7,725 nt of DNA from Lachnospiraceae bacterium (GCA_016301965.1 JAEDOO010000088.1:1-7725); one strand, 5' to 3'; counted from the stretch's first letter, positions 1 to 6,166 are shown. Notes: generated by a model not told the origin, from the letters alone. Numbers and translations: made by a program.

Positions 1-1
1 G

Positions 2-118
2 GAAAAGGAAAAACAGGGCGGTCGGACAGAACAGAAGAAACCGACACGTATTTTGCGTGAAGCGGAGGACCGGAGGCTTTTTTTGAAGCTTCTTGATCGG
101 GAGAATACCACAACTTGA
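2..118 (+). CDS. C-terminal end of an unrecognised protein (partial, 5' end outside window)
   Basis: Frame 2 is open from the window edge to a TGA at 116-118, while the other two forward frames are closed by stops at about 58-60 and 88. The 38 visible residues are highly charged (Lys, Arg, Glu rich) and end in a helix-like segment reading RRLFLKLLDREN, then three Thr. I recognise no family; it does not look like the end of a STAS protein. The stop lies 18 bases before the GTG of the phosphatase gene and no terminator intervenes, so it may be the preceding gene of the same operon. One reverse-strand frame is also open over this short stretch, so the call rests mainly on orientation and spacing. 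Confidence 0.45.
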   Translation, partial: EKEKQGGRTEQKKPTRILREAEDRRLFLKLLDRENTTT

Positions 119-136
119 GAAAGGAGAATTAACCGC

Positions 137-1783
137 GTGAAAGAGAAGAGAAAACAGGGGCTGGCCCGGGTTTTGATTGCAGGAATTGTAATGGTGGTGC
201 TGGTGCTTGGCACTGTGACCATGGGAATCGGTTATCGGGAATTTACGGCTGTTCTGGAACAGCAGTATAACGATACGGCATATGAAATAGCGGAGACAGC
301 AAGAACGTACCTGAATCCGGATAAATTTGAACAGTATCTGGAGGAAGGAAAAACCGATGAGGAATATGACGAGATCCAGAAGCGCCTGGACGATCTGGTG
401 GTATCCTCTTCGTGTAATTTTATCTATGTTGCAAAAATTGATACATCAGATTATATGACGTCTACCTATATTTATGATTCTGTAAATCCGGCTACCGGGT
501 TTGATCGTTATCCTTTCGGATATACGGCAAGAGATACGGATCCGAAATATGCAGAGGATCTGAAACATATTCTTACCACCGGCGGCCGTGCAGAGAAGTA
601 TCTGTATTCTTACTCCGAATCCGGGGCACATACAACGGCGGGACTTGCTGTTACGGATTCCAAAGGCGAAGTGGTCGCGGTGATCGGTGTGGAGAAGACT
701 ATGGAGGTTCTGGAAAATGCCCGAGTCACATATGCAAGGCATGTAGTGCTGGCAACCATAGTGATCATTTTGCTGGTGTTTGTTCTGTATTCGCTCTTCC
801 TTAATCAAAGTATTATCCGCCCGATTCTGGAGATCACCGGGGAGGCAGAACGGTTTGCCGATAAACATGAGGCTTCTTCCGGACTGAAGGCTGTGGAGAA
901 TAAGTATGAGATTGGCCTTCTGGCACGCTCTGTGCAGAAGATGGAGCAGGATATTAAGGAGTATATCGAAAATCTGACAGAAGTGACGGCGGAAAAAGAG
1001 AGGATCAGTACGGAGCTGAACGTGGCTACGCAGATCCAGGCAGATATGCTTCCGAGTATTTTCCCGGCTTTCCCGGATCGGGATGAGTTTGATATTTATG
1101 CAACCATGAGACCGGCTAAAGAAGTGGGAGGAGATTTCTACGATTTCTTTCTGGTGGATGAGGATCATCTGGCTATGGTGATGGCTGATGTTTCCGGAAA
1201 AGGTGTTCCTGCGGCATTGTTTATGGTGATCGCCAAGACGCTGATCAAAAACAGGACTCAGATGGGTGGATGTTCCCCTGCACAGATTCTGGCAGATGTG
1301 AATGAACAGCTTTGTGAGGGAAATGAAGCGGAGCTGTTTGTCACAGTATGGCTGGCGATTCTGGAGATCTCTACCGGAAAAGGTGTGGCGGCCAATGCAG
1401 GGCATGAGCATCCGGCAATTCGGCGAAAAGATGGAGAATACGAGCTGGTGGTTTACCGCCATTCTCCGGCTGTGGCAGCTATGGAGGGGATTCGGTTCCG
1501 TGAGCACAGTTTCGAACTGCATCCCGGGGATGCCCTTTATGTTTACACGGATGGTGTGGCAGAGGCGACCAATGCAAAGAATGAGTTGTTTGGCACAGAT
1601 CGTATGCTGGCCGCATTAAACCGTAAACCGGAGGATGCGCCGCAGGAGCTGCTTAAGACAGTGCAGAAAGAAATCGATACGTTTGTTGGTGAGGCACCTC
1701 AGTTTGACGATATTACTATGATGGGACTTCATTATTTCGGAAAGCCTTCCGAAGAAGAGACTGATACGGAGGTGAGACAATGA
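137..1783 (+). CDS. Membrane sensor PP2C-type serine phosphatase (SpoIIE/RsbU family) with extracytoplasmic sensor and HAMP
   Basis: The 548-residue protein has a first membrane helix at about 11-31, an outside domain at 32-202 that resembles a Cache/PAS-like ligand sensor (final strand around VTDSKGEVVAVIGVEKTME, 172-190), a second helix at about 203-224, a HAMP-like linker at 226-280 (P229, YEIG at 257-260), a coiled coil to about 300, and a SpoIIE/PP2C catalytic domain at about 315-532. Expected metal-binding motifs are present: EVGGDFYDFF (329-338, D333), ADVSGKG (350-356, D351), NAGHEHP (420-426), YTDG (469-473 region, D472) and FDDIT (523-527, D525), so it should be an active Mn/Mg phosphatase. 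In the family such enzymes dephosphorylate a STAS anti-anti-sigma protein; here an outside signal would control this. The start is GTG with AAGGAG at 121-126, ten bases upstream. The 3' end overlaps the HATPase gene by four bases. Ligand and target are unknown. Confidence 0.93.
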   Translation: MKEKRKQGLARVLIAGIVMVVLVLGTVTMGIGYREFTAVLEQQYNDTAYEIAETARTYLNPDKFEQYLEEGKTDEEYDEIQKRLDDLVVSSSCNFIYVAKIDTSDYMTSTYIYDSVNPATGFDRYPFGYTARDTDPKYAEDLKHILTTGGRAEKYLYSYSESGAHTTAGLAVTDSKGEVVAVIGVEKTMEVLENARVTYARHVVLATIVIILLVFVLYSLFLNQSIIRPILEITGEAERFADKHEASSGLKAVENKYEIGLLARSVQKMEQDIKEYIENLTEVTAEKERISTELNVATQIQADMLPSIFPAFPDRDEFDIYATMRPAKEVGGDFYDFFLVDEDHLAMVMADVSGKGVPAALFMVIAKTLIKNRTQMGGCSPAQILADVNEQLCEGNEAELFVTVWLAILEISTGKGVAANAGHEHPAIRRKDGEYELVVYRHSPAVAAMEGIRFREHSFELHPGDALYVYTDGVAEATNAKNELFGTDRMLAALNRKPEDAPQELLKTVQKEIDTFVGEAPQFDDITMMGLHYFGKPSEEETDTEVRQ

Positions 1784-2187
1784 GAGAACTGACGGTGGAT
1801 GCAGTTGTGGAGAGTCTGGATGCTGTGACGGATTTTGTGGATGAAGGACTTGAGGAGCTGGATTGTCCAATGAAGGTCATGATGCAGATCAATGTAGCAG
1901 TTGATGAACTTTTCAGTAATATAGCGCGCTATGCTTATCCGGATGGAGCCGGTAAAGCGACGGTGCAGATCGATGCTTTGCAGGATTCCCGGGAGGCTGT
2001 GATCACCTTTATCGATCAGGGTATTCCCTATGATCCGCTGAAAAAAGAGGATCCGGATGTGACATTGAGTGCCAATGAGAGAGAAGTTGGAGGTCTTGGC
2101 ATATTTCTGGTGAAAAAGATCATGGATGATATGAAGTACGAATATAAAGATGGACAAAATATTTTGAAAATCTTTAAAAAACTCTAA
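1780..2187 (+). CDS. RsbW-like ATP-binding protein (anti-sigma factor / serine kinase, HATPase_c_2 type)
   Basis: The 135-residue protein is a single GHKL-type ATPase domain of the RsbW/SpoIIAB class. The N box is VAVDELFSNIARYAYP (E43, N47), the G1 box is DQG (79-81) and the G2 box is GGLGIFLVKKIMD (104-116). In this family the protein binds a sigma factor or other partner and phosphorylates a STAS antagonist on Ser/Thr, and the phosphatase encoded just upstream reverses this. The ATG shares bases with the phosphatase stop (ATGA at 1780-1783), and a full Shine-Dalgarno GGAGGTGA at 1768-1775 lies inside the phosphatase gene, so the two are probably translationally coupled and made in fixed ratio. 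No STAS or sigma gene is visible here, so its partner is encoded elsewhere or upstream. It could equally be a stand-alone serine kinase with a non-sigma target. Confidence 0.9.
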   Translation: MRELTVDAVVESLDAVTDFVDEGLEELDCPMKVMMQINVAVDELFSNIARYAYPDGAGKATVQIDALQDSREAVITFIDQGIPYDPLKKEDPDVTLSANEREVGGLGIFLVKKIMDDMKYEYKDGQNILKIFKKL

Positions 2188-2217
2188 ATGGAGAGAAAAT
2201 CGTAATACATGCGAAAG

Positions 2218-2223
2218 AAGGAG
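2218..2223 (+). promoter_or_regulatory. Ribosome binding site deciding the NSS transporter start
   Basis: AAGGAG lies nine bases before the ATG at 2233. The longer in-frame start at 2209 has only a GGAGAG about 13 bases upstream, and using it would add eight charged residues not needed by the family. Confidence 0.7.
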
Positions 2224-2232
2224 AAAGTTAAC

Positions 2233-3552
2233 ATGAAAAAAAGAGAATCTTTCAGCAGCCGCTGGGGATTTATTCTGTCTTGCATTGGTTCCGCTGTGGG
2301 TATGGGAAATATCTGGATGTTTTCCACCAGAGTATCTCTGTACGGCGGTGGATCCTTTCTGATTCCGTATTTTATTTTTGTTGTTCTGATTGCCTGCACG
2401 GGTGTGATCGGTGAGATGAGCTTTGGACGTGCGACCCGGTCCGGCCCGATCGATGCTTTCGGCCAAGCAGCAGCGATGAGAAATAAAAAGAATGTGGGTC
2501 GTGCTCTGGGGCTTATCCCGGTTCTGGGTTCACTGGCTATGGCTATCGGTTATACCGTAGTTATGGGATGGATCCTGAAATATGCTGTGGGCACGTTTAC
2601 AGGAGCAACACTGGCTCCGACAGATGTAGAAGGATTTGGAGCAGCCTTTGGCGGTATGGCCTCTGCTTTTGGAAACAATGCATGGCAGATTACCGCGCTG
2701 GTTCTGTGTGTTCTGATCATGATGTTTGGAATCGGCAAAGGTATTGAAAAAGCCAACAAGGTTATGATGCCCGTATTTTTCTGTCTGTTTGTGATACTGG
2801 CGGTTTATGTGGCACTGCAGCCCGGTGCTGCGGATGGCTATCGTTATATTTTCCGCATTGATCCGGCAGCTCTGTGCAATCCGAAGACGTGGATCTTTGC
2901 TCTGGGACAGGCATTTTTCTCCCTGTCCGTGGCGGGCAACGGTACACTGATCTATGGATCTTACCTGCCGGATAAGGAGAATATTCCGGCTTCTGCCTTC
3001 CGCGTGGCATTTTTTGATACGCTGGCGGCTATACTGGCGGCGCTGGTCATTATCCCGGCTATGGCTACCACCGGTGCGCAGCTGGATCAGGGAGGTCCGG
3101 GACTTCTGTTTATCTTCCTGCCGAATCTGATCAAGGGCATGCCCGGCGGCCGGATCATCGCTATCATTTTCTTCGTGGCGGTATTGTTTGCCGGTATGAC
3201 CTCTCTGTTAAATCTGTACGAGGCTCCCATCGCCACGGTGCAGGAGAAGTTTAACCTGTCCCGTGTACCGGCCTGCGCAGTCGTTGGCGGGTTTGGTGTA
3301 GTGGTTTCTATCCTGATCCAGGGCATTGTTTCCGGCTGGATGGATATCCTGTCAATTTATATCTGTCCTCTTGGAGCAGGACTGGCCGGTATCATGTTCT
3401 TCTGGGTATGCGGCAAAGACTATGTGGAGAAACAGGTCAATACAGGTCGGGAAACACCCTTTGCAGGCTGGTTCTATCCGCTGTGCAAATATCTGTATGT
3501 GCCGGTATGTTTTATTGTGTTGATTCTTGGTATTGTGTTTGGTGGTATCTGA
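2233..3552 (+). CDS. Sodium-dependent neurotransmitter:sodium symporter (NSS/SNF) family transporter, probably for amino acids
   Basis: The 439-residue membrane protein has about eleven hydrophobic helices, as in short bacterial NSS members such as Tyt1 rather than twelve as in LeuT. Helix 1 holds the family signature GSAVGMGNIW (19-28), with the unwound Gly-Met-Gly centre and N26 for the Na1 site. Helix 6 has GQAFFSLS (225-232). Helix 8 has FAGMTSLLN (319-327), where A320, T323 and S324 match the Na2 site of LeuT. An acidic residue in helix 7 (D262) fits the chloride-independent bacterial type. By family, it imports a small amino acid or related amine together with Na+; the substrate cannot be read from the sequence. 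It follows the HATPase gene by 45 bases without a terminator, so it is probably cotranscribed with the signalling pair, which is an unusual partner. I chose the ATG at 2233 because of its ribosome binding site. Confidence 0.93.
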   Translation: MKKRESFSSRWGFILSCIGSAVGMGNIWMFSTRVSLYGGGSFLIPYFIFVVLIACTGVIGEMSFGRATRSGPIDAFGQAAAMRNKKNVGRALGLIPVLGSLAMAIGYTVVMGWILKYAVGTFTGATLAPTDVEGFGAAFGGMASAFGNNAWQITALVLCVLIMMFGIGKGIEKANKVMMPVFFCLFVILAVYVALQPGAADGYRYIFRIDPAALCNPKTWIFALGQAFFSLSVAGNGTLIYGSYLPDKENIPASAFRVAFFDTLAAILAALVIIPAMATTGAQLDQGGPGLLFIFLPNLIKGMPGGRIIAIIFFVAVLFAGMTSLLNLYEAPIATVQEKFNLSRVPACAVVGGFGVVVSILIQGIVSGWMDILSIYICPLGAGLAGIMFFWVCGKDYVEKQVNTGRETPFAGWFYPLCKYLYVPVCFIVLILGIVFGGI

Positions 3553-3587
3553 TCAGACTGGTGATATAGCGAACATATAAAAGGTTG

Positions 3588-3635
3588 AAAAACAGTCAGA
3601 GAAAAATGGAACTGTATTTTTCTCTGGCTGTTTTT
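3588..3635 (+). terminator. Strong intrinsic terminator closing the phosphatase-HATPase-transporter operon
   Basis: The arm at 3590-3607 pairs with 3616-3633 in about 18 consecutive pairs with one G-T wobble (3596 with 3627). The loop is eight bases (3608-3615) and the right arm ends in TTTTTGT. The A run before the left arm lets it form on the reverse strand too, so it may be bidirectional. Confidence 0.93.
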
Positions 3636-3670
3636 GTATAGAAATTCACAGTTTCACCTTATTTATATTT

Positions 3671-3676
3671 TATAAT
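3671..3676 (+). promoter_or_regulatory. Probable -10 box of the FKBP gene promoter
   Basis: A perfect TATAAT sits just downstream of the operon terminator and 35 bases before the chosen start. The best -35-like hexamer is TTCACA (3645-3650), but the 20-base spacing is long, so the -35 assignment is weak. Transcription would start near 3683, which leaves the ribosome binding site at 3696-3701 in the message and places the alternative ATG at 3675 inside the promoter. Confidence 0.5.
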
Positions 3677-3695
3677 GGGGCAAATCAGTAAAGAA

Positions 3696-3701
3696 AAGGA
3701 G
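3696..3701 (+). promoter_or_regulatory. Ribosome binding site deciding the FKBP protein start
   Basis: AAGGAG lies nine bases before the ATG at 3711. The longer in-frame ATG at 3675 has only AT-rich promoter-like sequence upstream and no Shine-Dalgarno. Confidence 0.75.
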
Positions 3702-3710
3702 ATTAACGAT

Positions 3711-4289
3711 ATGAAGAAAGAAAATCGACAGATGGCCCAGGAAAGAAGAGCCCAGGAGAGAAAGCGTAAGGAGCAGAAAGAAAAAGCAAAGAAGTTCCTT
3801 ATGATTGGACTTCCCATACTTATAGTTGCTCTTTTTATTGCCGTTATTATTGTTGACGCAGTGCAGAATTCCAATTCTGCCGGAGATACAGCATCTGTTG
3901 CTGAGAGCAGTGTTTCTGATGAAATAGCATCCGATATTGAGAGCAGTGTTGCAGATGATGATTCGGCAGCAGGCAGTGTGATCGAGGCAGAGGAGACGAC
4001 GTATCAGACAGATCCTTCCCTGACTGTGGAGAACGGAGATACTGTCAATATTGATTATGTCGGTTCCATAGACGGTGTGGAATTCTCTGGCGGTAATACC
4101 CAGGGAATGGGTACGGATCTGGTGATCGGTTCCGGAAGCTATATCGATGATTTTGAGGAGCAGCTGATCGGATCTCATCCCGGGGACAATGTAACGGTAA
4201 CGGTGACCTTCCCGGAAGACTACGGAAAAGAGGATCTAAACGGAAAAGAAGCCGTGTTTGAAGTCACTGTAAACGGTATTTACGATTAA
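3711..4289 (+). CDS. Membrane-anchored FKBP-type peptidyl-prolyl cis-trans isomerase
   Basis: The 192-residue protein starts with a very basic, helix-forming stretch (1-28), then one membrane helix (29-50), an acidic Ser/Asp/Glu-rich linker (53-100) and an FKBP_C domain (about 104-192). The domain resembles that of trigger factor: VNIDYVGSIDGVEFSGG (112-128), IGSGSYIDDFEEQLIG (139-154) and VTFPEDYGKEDLNGKEAVFEV (165-185). Core aromatic positions of the FKBP pocket are kept (Y116, F125, F148, F183), while the FKBP12 Asp37 position is Ser. The positively charged N-terminus predicts N-in, C-out, so it should act on exported proteins at the outer face of the membrane by isomerising Xaa-Pro bonds. 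Isomerase activity is inferred from the family; a chaperone-only role is possible. The linker contains a 13-base direct repeat (3902-3914 and 3938-3950), which suggests growth by small duplication. It appears to be a single-gene unit with terminators on both sides. Confidence 0.88.
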   Translation: MKKENRQMAQERRAQERKRKEQKEKAKKFLMIGLPILIVALFIAVIIVDAVQNSNSAGDTASVAESSVSDEIASDIESSVADDDSAAGSVIEAEETTYQTDPSLTVENGDTVNIDYVGSIDGVEFSGGNTQGMGTDLVIGSGSYIDDFEEQLIGSHPGDNVTVTVTFPEDYGKEDLNGKEAVFEVTVNGIYD

Positions 4290-4320
4290 CAGGAACACAG
4301 ATGTTACATGGATAAACGAT

Positions 4321-4389
4321 AAGGAAGCGGTTTTTTTATCTGCTTTTGTCTGAACGACAGAGGACAGATGAAAAAGGCAGCTTCCTTTT
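4321..4389 (+). terminator. Long hairpin, probable terminator of the FKBP gene
   Basis: The outer stem 4321-4328 (AAGGAAGC) pairs perfectly with 4380-4387, and pairing continues inward through 4330-4350 and 4356-4378 to a five-base loop at 4351-4355. There are about 29 pairs in all, including four G-T wobbles, one mismatch and two bulges. A short TTTT at 4386-4389 ends it. The T tract is weak and the stem is longer than usual for a terminator, so a second role in RNA stability or as a small structured RNA is possible. Confidence 0.65.
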
Positions 4390-4802
4390 GCATGTGGAAA
4401 AGAGGATCAGCTGACGAAATTGGAAATGTTTCTGGTTTCGCTGTATGGATTGAAATATGAATGCATCTATAATATGAACGTATTTCCCTATAAATTGAGA
4501 CTATCCGCCAGAAAGATTCAGGTATATACTTTTTATAAAAGAATAAGAAGTGCAGAAAAAGTGTTAAATCATGCAGATGCAACTGCCAGATGACAGATTG
4601 AAAGGCCAGGATGGTGGTCTGCAACTATAAAAAAAGGTATGCTTAGGCCATATCAAAACAACAACGGAGGCAGCAGTAACGCCTGTAAATAATAAAACGA
4701 AAATATGAAACAGGTGGTGTATAGTTTACGTTGAGGAATGGAATTGAAAATGCATTTCCAGTGAAAGGTTGAAAATGAAGATTAGCAGAGGGAGGAAAAA
4801 CC
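4390..4802. other. Intergenic region without a convincing gene
   Basis: I examined this stretch of about 410 bases in all frames. The longest forward reading (ATG at 4426 to TGA at 4593, 55 codons) has no Shine-Dalgarno and resembles nothing I know. AT content is higher than in the flanking genes. TATAAT at 4468-4473 has no matching -35. A perfect 10-base palindrome AAATGCATTT (4748-4757), extending with one mismatch to 4745-4760, lies 43 bases before the regulator gene and could be an operator. I could not place the regulator's promoter. Confidence 0.55.
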
Positions 4803-5801
4803 ATGATCTTAGCAGAAAAAATCACAGAAGAACGGAAAAAGAACGGATGGTCCCAGGAAGAACTGGCGGATAAGCTGGGGGTATCCCGGCAGGCCGTTTC
4901 CAAATGGGAGAGTGCCGGGTCTATTCCGGAATTACAGAAGATTATTCAGCTGTCGGAACTGTTTAATGTAAGCACAGATTATCTGTTGAAGGATGAGATG
5001 GAACACAGCAGCTTTCTTTCTTCAGAGGTGGAAACAGGGGATGCACCGCCCCTCAAAAGAGTATCCATGGAGGAGGCAAACAGCTTTCTGGATATGAAGA
5101 GAAAAAGCGCACCGGTGATCGCAAATGCTACTTTTATGTGCATCATCAGTCCGGCTCTTTTGATTCTCCTTGCAGGAATGGCAGATTCCGGAGTGGGGCA
5201 TGTCACTGAACGTCTGGCCGCAGGTGTTGGCCTGGTAGCTCTTTTTGGACTGATCGCAGCAGCTGTATTTATGTTTATCACCTGTGGCATGCGGGAAAGC
5301 CATATGGAACATCTGGAAAGAGATACTTTTGAGACAGAATACGGTGTTTCCGGTATGGTAAAGGAAAAACGAAGAATCTATGAAGGTACATATACGCGAG
5401 GCATTGCCATTGGCGTTGTACTCTGTATCCTGGCAGCTGTGCCGCTGATCCTGGCGGCTATTGCTGAAGCACCGGAGTATATTGTCTGTGCGTTCGTTTC
5501 ACTGCTTCTGTTTCTCATTGCTATCGGTGTCAATATCATTATTCGTGTAAGTATGATCAAAGGAAGCTACGACACGCTTCTTCAGGAAGGAGAGTTTTCC
5601 CGGGAAGAAAAATACGCAAAAAGAAAATTAGATGCATTCAGCGGTGCGTATTGGTGTCTTGCGACTGCTATTTATCTCGGATGGAGCTTCTGGACAATGC
5701 GCTGGAATTTCACCTGGATCGTCTGGCCGGTAGCAGGTGTGCTGTTTGCAGCAATTTCTACGATTTTGCGGGCTGTGATCGGAACGGAGAAGAACGCATA
5801 A
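4803..5801 (+). CDS. XRE-family helix-turn-helix regulator fused to a six-helix membrane domain
   Basis: Residues 5-61 of this 332-residue protein form a Cro/C1-type HTH domain (WSQEELADKLGVSRQAVSKWES, 16-37, then the typical LSELFNVSTDYLL end). A linker (62-102) follows, then about six hydrophobic helices at 104-124, 137-162, 199-221, 226-250, 280-297 and 303-325. Between helices 2 and 3 is a charged loop (about 162-198), and another lies at 251-279. The HTH half should bind DNA from the membrane; the membrane half may sense a membrane-active compound or small ligand, as inferred for similar Firmicute proteins, but no ligand is known. The start is supported by GGGAGG at 4790-4795, seven bases upstream. 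It seems to be a single-gene unit, with no partner transporter adjacent. Autoregulation through the palindrome at 4745-4760 is possible but unproven. Confidence 0.85.
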   Translation: MILAEKITEERKKNGWSQEELADKLGVSRQAVSKWESAGSIPELQKIIQLSELFNVSTDYLLKDEMEHSSFLSSEVETGDAPPLKRVSMEEANSFLDMKRKSAPVIANATFMCIISPALLILLAGMADSGVGHVTERLAAGVGLVALFGLIAAAVFMFITCGMRESHMEHLERDTFETEYGVSGMVKEKRRIYEGTYTRGIAIGVVLCILAAVPLILAAIAEAPEYIVCAFVSLLLFLIAIGVNIIIRVSMIKGSYDTLLQEGEFSREEKYAKRKLDAFSGAYWCLATAIYLGWSFWTMRWNFTWIVWPVAGVLFAAISTILRAVIGTEKNA

Positions 5802-5817
5802 TGAATGGGTAGGTATG

Positions 5818-5861
5818 ATGGGGATGTTCCTTTTATTATGAGATAAAAGGAACGTCCTCAT
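5818..5861 (+). terminator. Strong stem-loop after the regulator gene, lacking a T tract
   Basis: The arm at 5818-5836 pairs with 5843-5861 over 19 positions with two G-T wobbles, leaving a six-base loop TATGAG (5837-5842). It begins 17 bases after the stop codon, where a terminator is expected. Neither strand has a T run after the stem (the + strand continues AACATTTAG), so it may act as a 3' end stabiliser, or with a termination factor, rather than as a classical intrinsic terminator. Confidence 0.6.
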
Positions 5862-5961
5862 AACATTTAGTGTAAGAAAAAGCATTTTGAATTGTGCTTG
5901 ACAGAACGCCCCAAATGTGCGATTTGTCGGAAAATGAACAGCTCCCCTTTTTGTCAAAACA

Positions 5962-5980
5962 TACCTACGAACAAAAATCC
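5962..5980. repeat. Direct repeat, copy 1 (19 bases)
   Basis: TACCTACGAACAAAAATCC matches the copy at 6016-6034 at 18 of 19 positions, including the first 15 in a row. The start-to-start distance is 54 bases, about five turns of B-DNA, so two bound proteins would face the same side. It could be a binding site pair. Confidence 0.7.
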
Positions 5981-6015
5981 TAAGAATCGCAAATCCAAAC
6001 GTAGTCAGTCAGGCT

Positions 6016-6034
6016 TACCTACGAACAAAATTCC
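6016..6034. repeat. Direct repeat, copy 2 (19 bases)
   Basis: TACCTACGAACAAAATTCC is the second copy of the element at 5962-5980. It lies just upstream of a TATAAA (6039-6044), and TTACCT at 6015-6020 is a poor -35-like hexamer 18 bases from it. A protein bound here could affect a promoter at this place. Confidence 0.7.
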
Positions 6035-6093
6035 ACAATATAAAGCATTCTATCAAAGGAGTTTCTTAATTTTTTGTTAATATGCTCTTATTG

Positions 6094-6131
6094 GACGTGA
6101 ACTTGTGCTATCATACATGTTACGTCTTTTT
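6094..6131 (+). promoter_or_regulatory. Hairpin with T tract in the CmpB gene leader (possible attenuator), overlapping an extended -10
   Basis: GACGT at 6094-6098 pairs with ACGTC at 6122-6126. After a one-base bulge AAC (6100-6102) pairs with GTT (6119-6121), followed by a few inner pairs and a six-base loop (6108-6113). Five T residues follow (6127-6131). This terminator-like shape ends 35 bases before the start codon. The same stretch contains TGCTATCAT (6106-6114), an extended -10 box without a clear -35. If that box is the promoter, the repeat would be an operator rather than an attenuator; the sequence does not decide. Confidence 0.4.
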
Positions 6132-6153
6132 AAATTGTTGAAAGTATGTACGC

Positions 6154-6159
6154 AGGAGG
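6154..6159 (+). promoter_or_regulatory. Ribosome binding site deciding the CmpB protein start
   Basis: AGGAGG lies seven bases before the ATG at 6167. The longer in-frame ATG at 6146 would place this site inside the gene and has no site of its own. Confidence 0.85.
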
Positions 6160-6166
6160 AAATACC

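Larger units (their letters stand above)
5862..6166. other. Non-coding region ahead of the CmpB-family gene
   Basis: These roughly 305 bases hold no gene I can support. They contain TTGACA at 5898-5903 without a good -10 (the hexamer 17 bases on is GATTTG), the direct repeat pair at 5962-6034, a TATAAA at 6039-6044, an AAAGGAG at 6055-6061 with no suitable start after it, and the hairpin at 6094-6131. The size and content suggest a regulatory leader for the gene at 6167. Confidence 0.5.

Noticed and set aside
446..1522. Long reverse-strand ORF of 358 codons
   Set aside because: It lies opposite the phosphatase gene, whose catalytic motifs are all intact; the reverse product is rich in His, Cys and Arg without any domain, typical of a shadow.
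1732..2466. Reverse-strand ORF of 244 codons
   Set aside because: It covers the ends of three well-supported forward genes and has no recognisable domain.
3675..3710. Longer start for the FKBP protein
   Set aside because: The ATG at 3675 overlaps the TATAAT at 3671-3676 and lacks a ribosome binding site; the ATG at 3711 has AAGGAG at a good distance.
4468..4473. TATAAT in the gap before the regulator gene
   Set aside because: No -35-like hexamer at 16-18 bases upstream and no gene directly after it.
4426..4593. 55-codon forward ORF in the gap before the regulator gene
   Set aside because: No Shine-Dalgarno precedes the ATG, the product resembles nothing known to me, and the AT-rich codon use differs from neighbouring genes.
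5898..5926. TTGACA as the -35 box of a promoter
   Set aside because: The hexamer at 17-base spacing is GATTTG, a poor -10, so a promoter is not supported.
5962..6034. LexA box or CRISPR repeats
   Set aside because: The repeats contain CGAAC but not the second half GTTCG of a Firmicute LexA box, and two copies without equal spacers or cas genes do not make a CRISPR array.
5892..6080. 62-codon forward ORF with two CxxC-like cysteine groups
   Set aside because: It starts at TTG with no ribosome binding site, runs through both direct repeats and the promoter-like sequence, and its composition looks non-coding.
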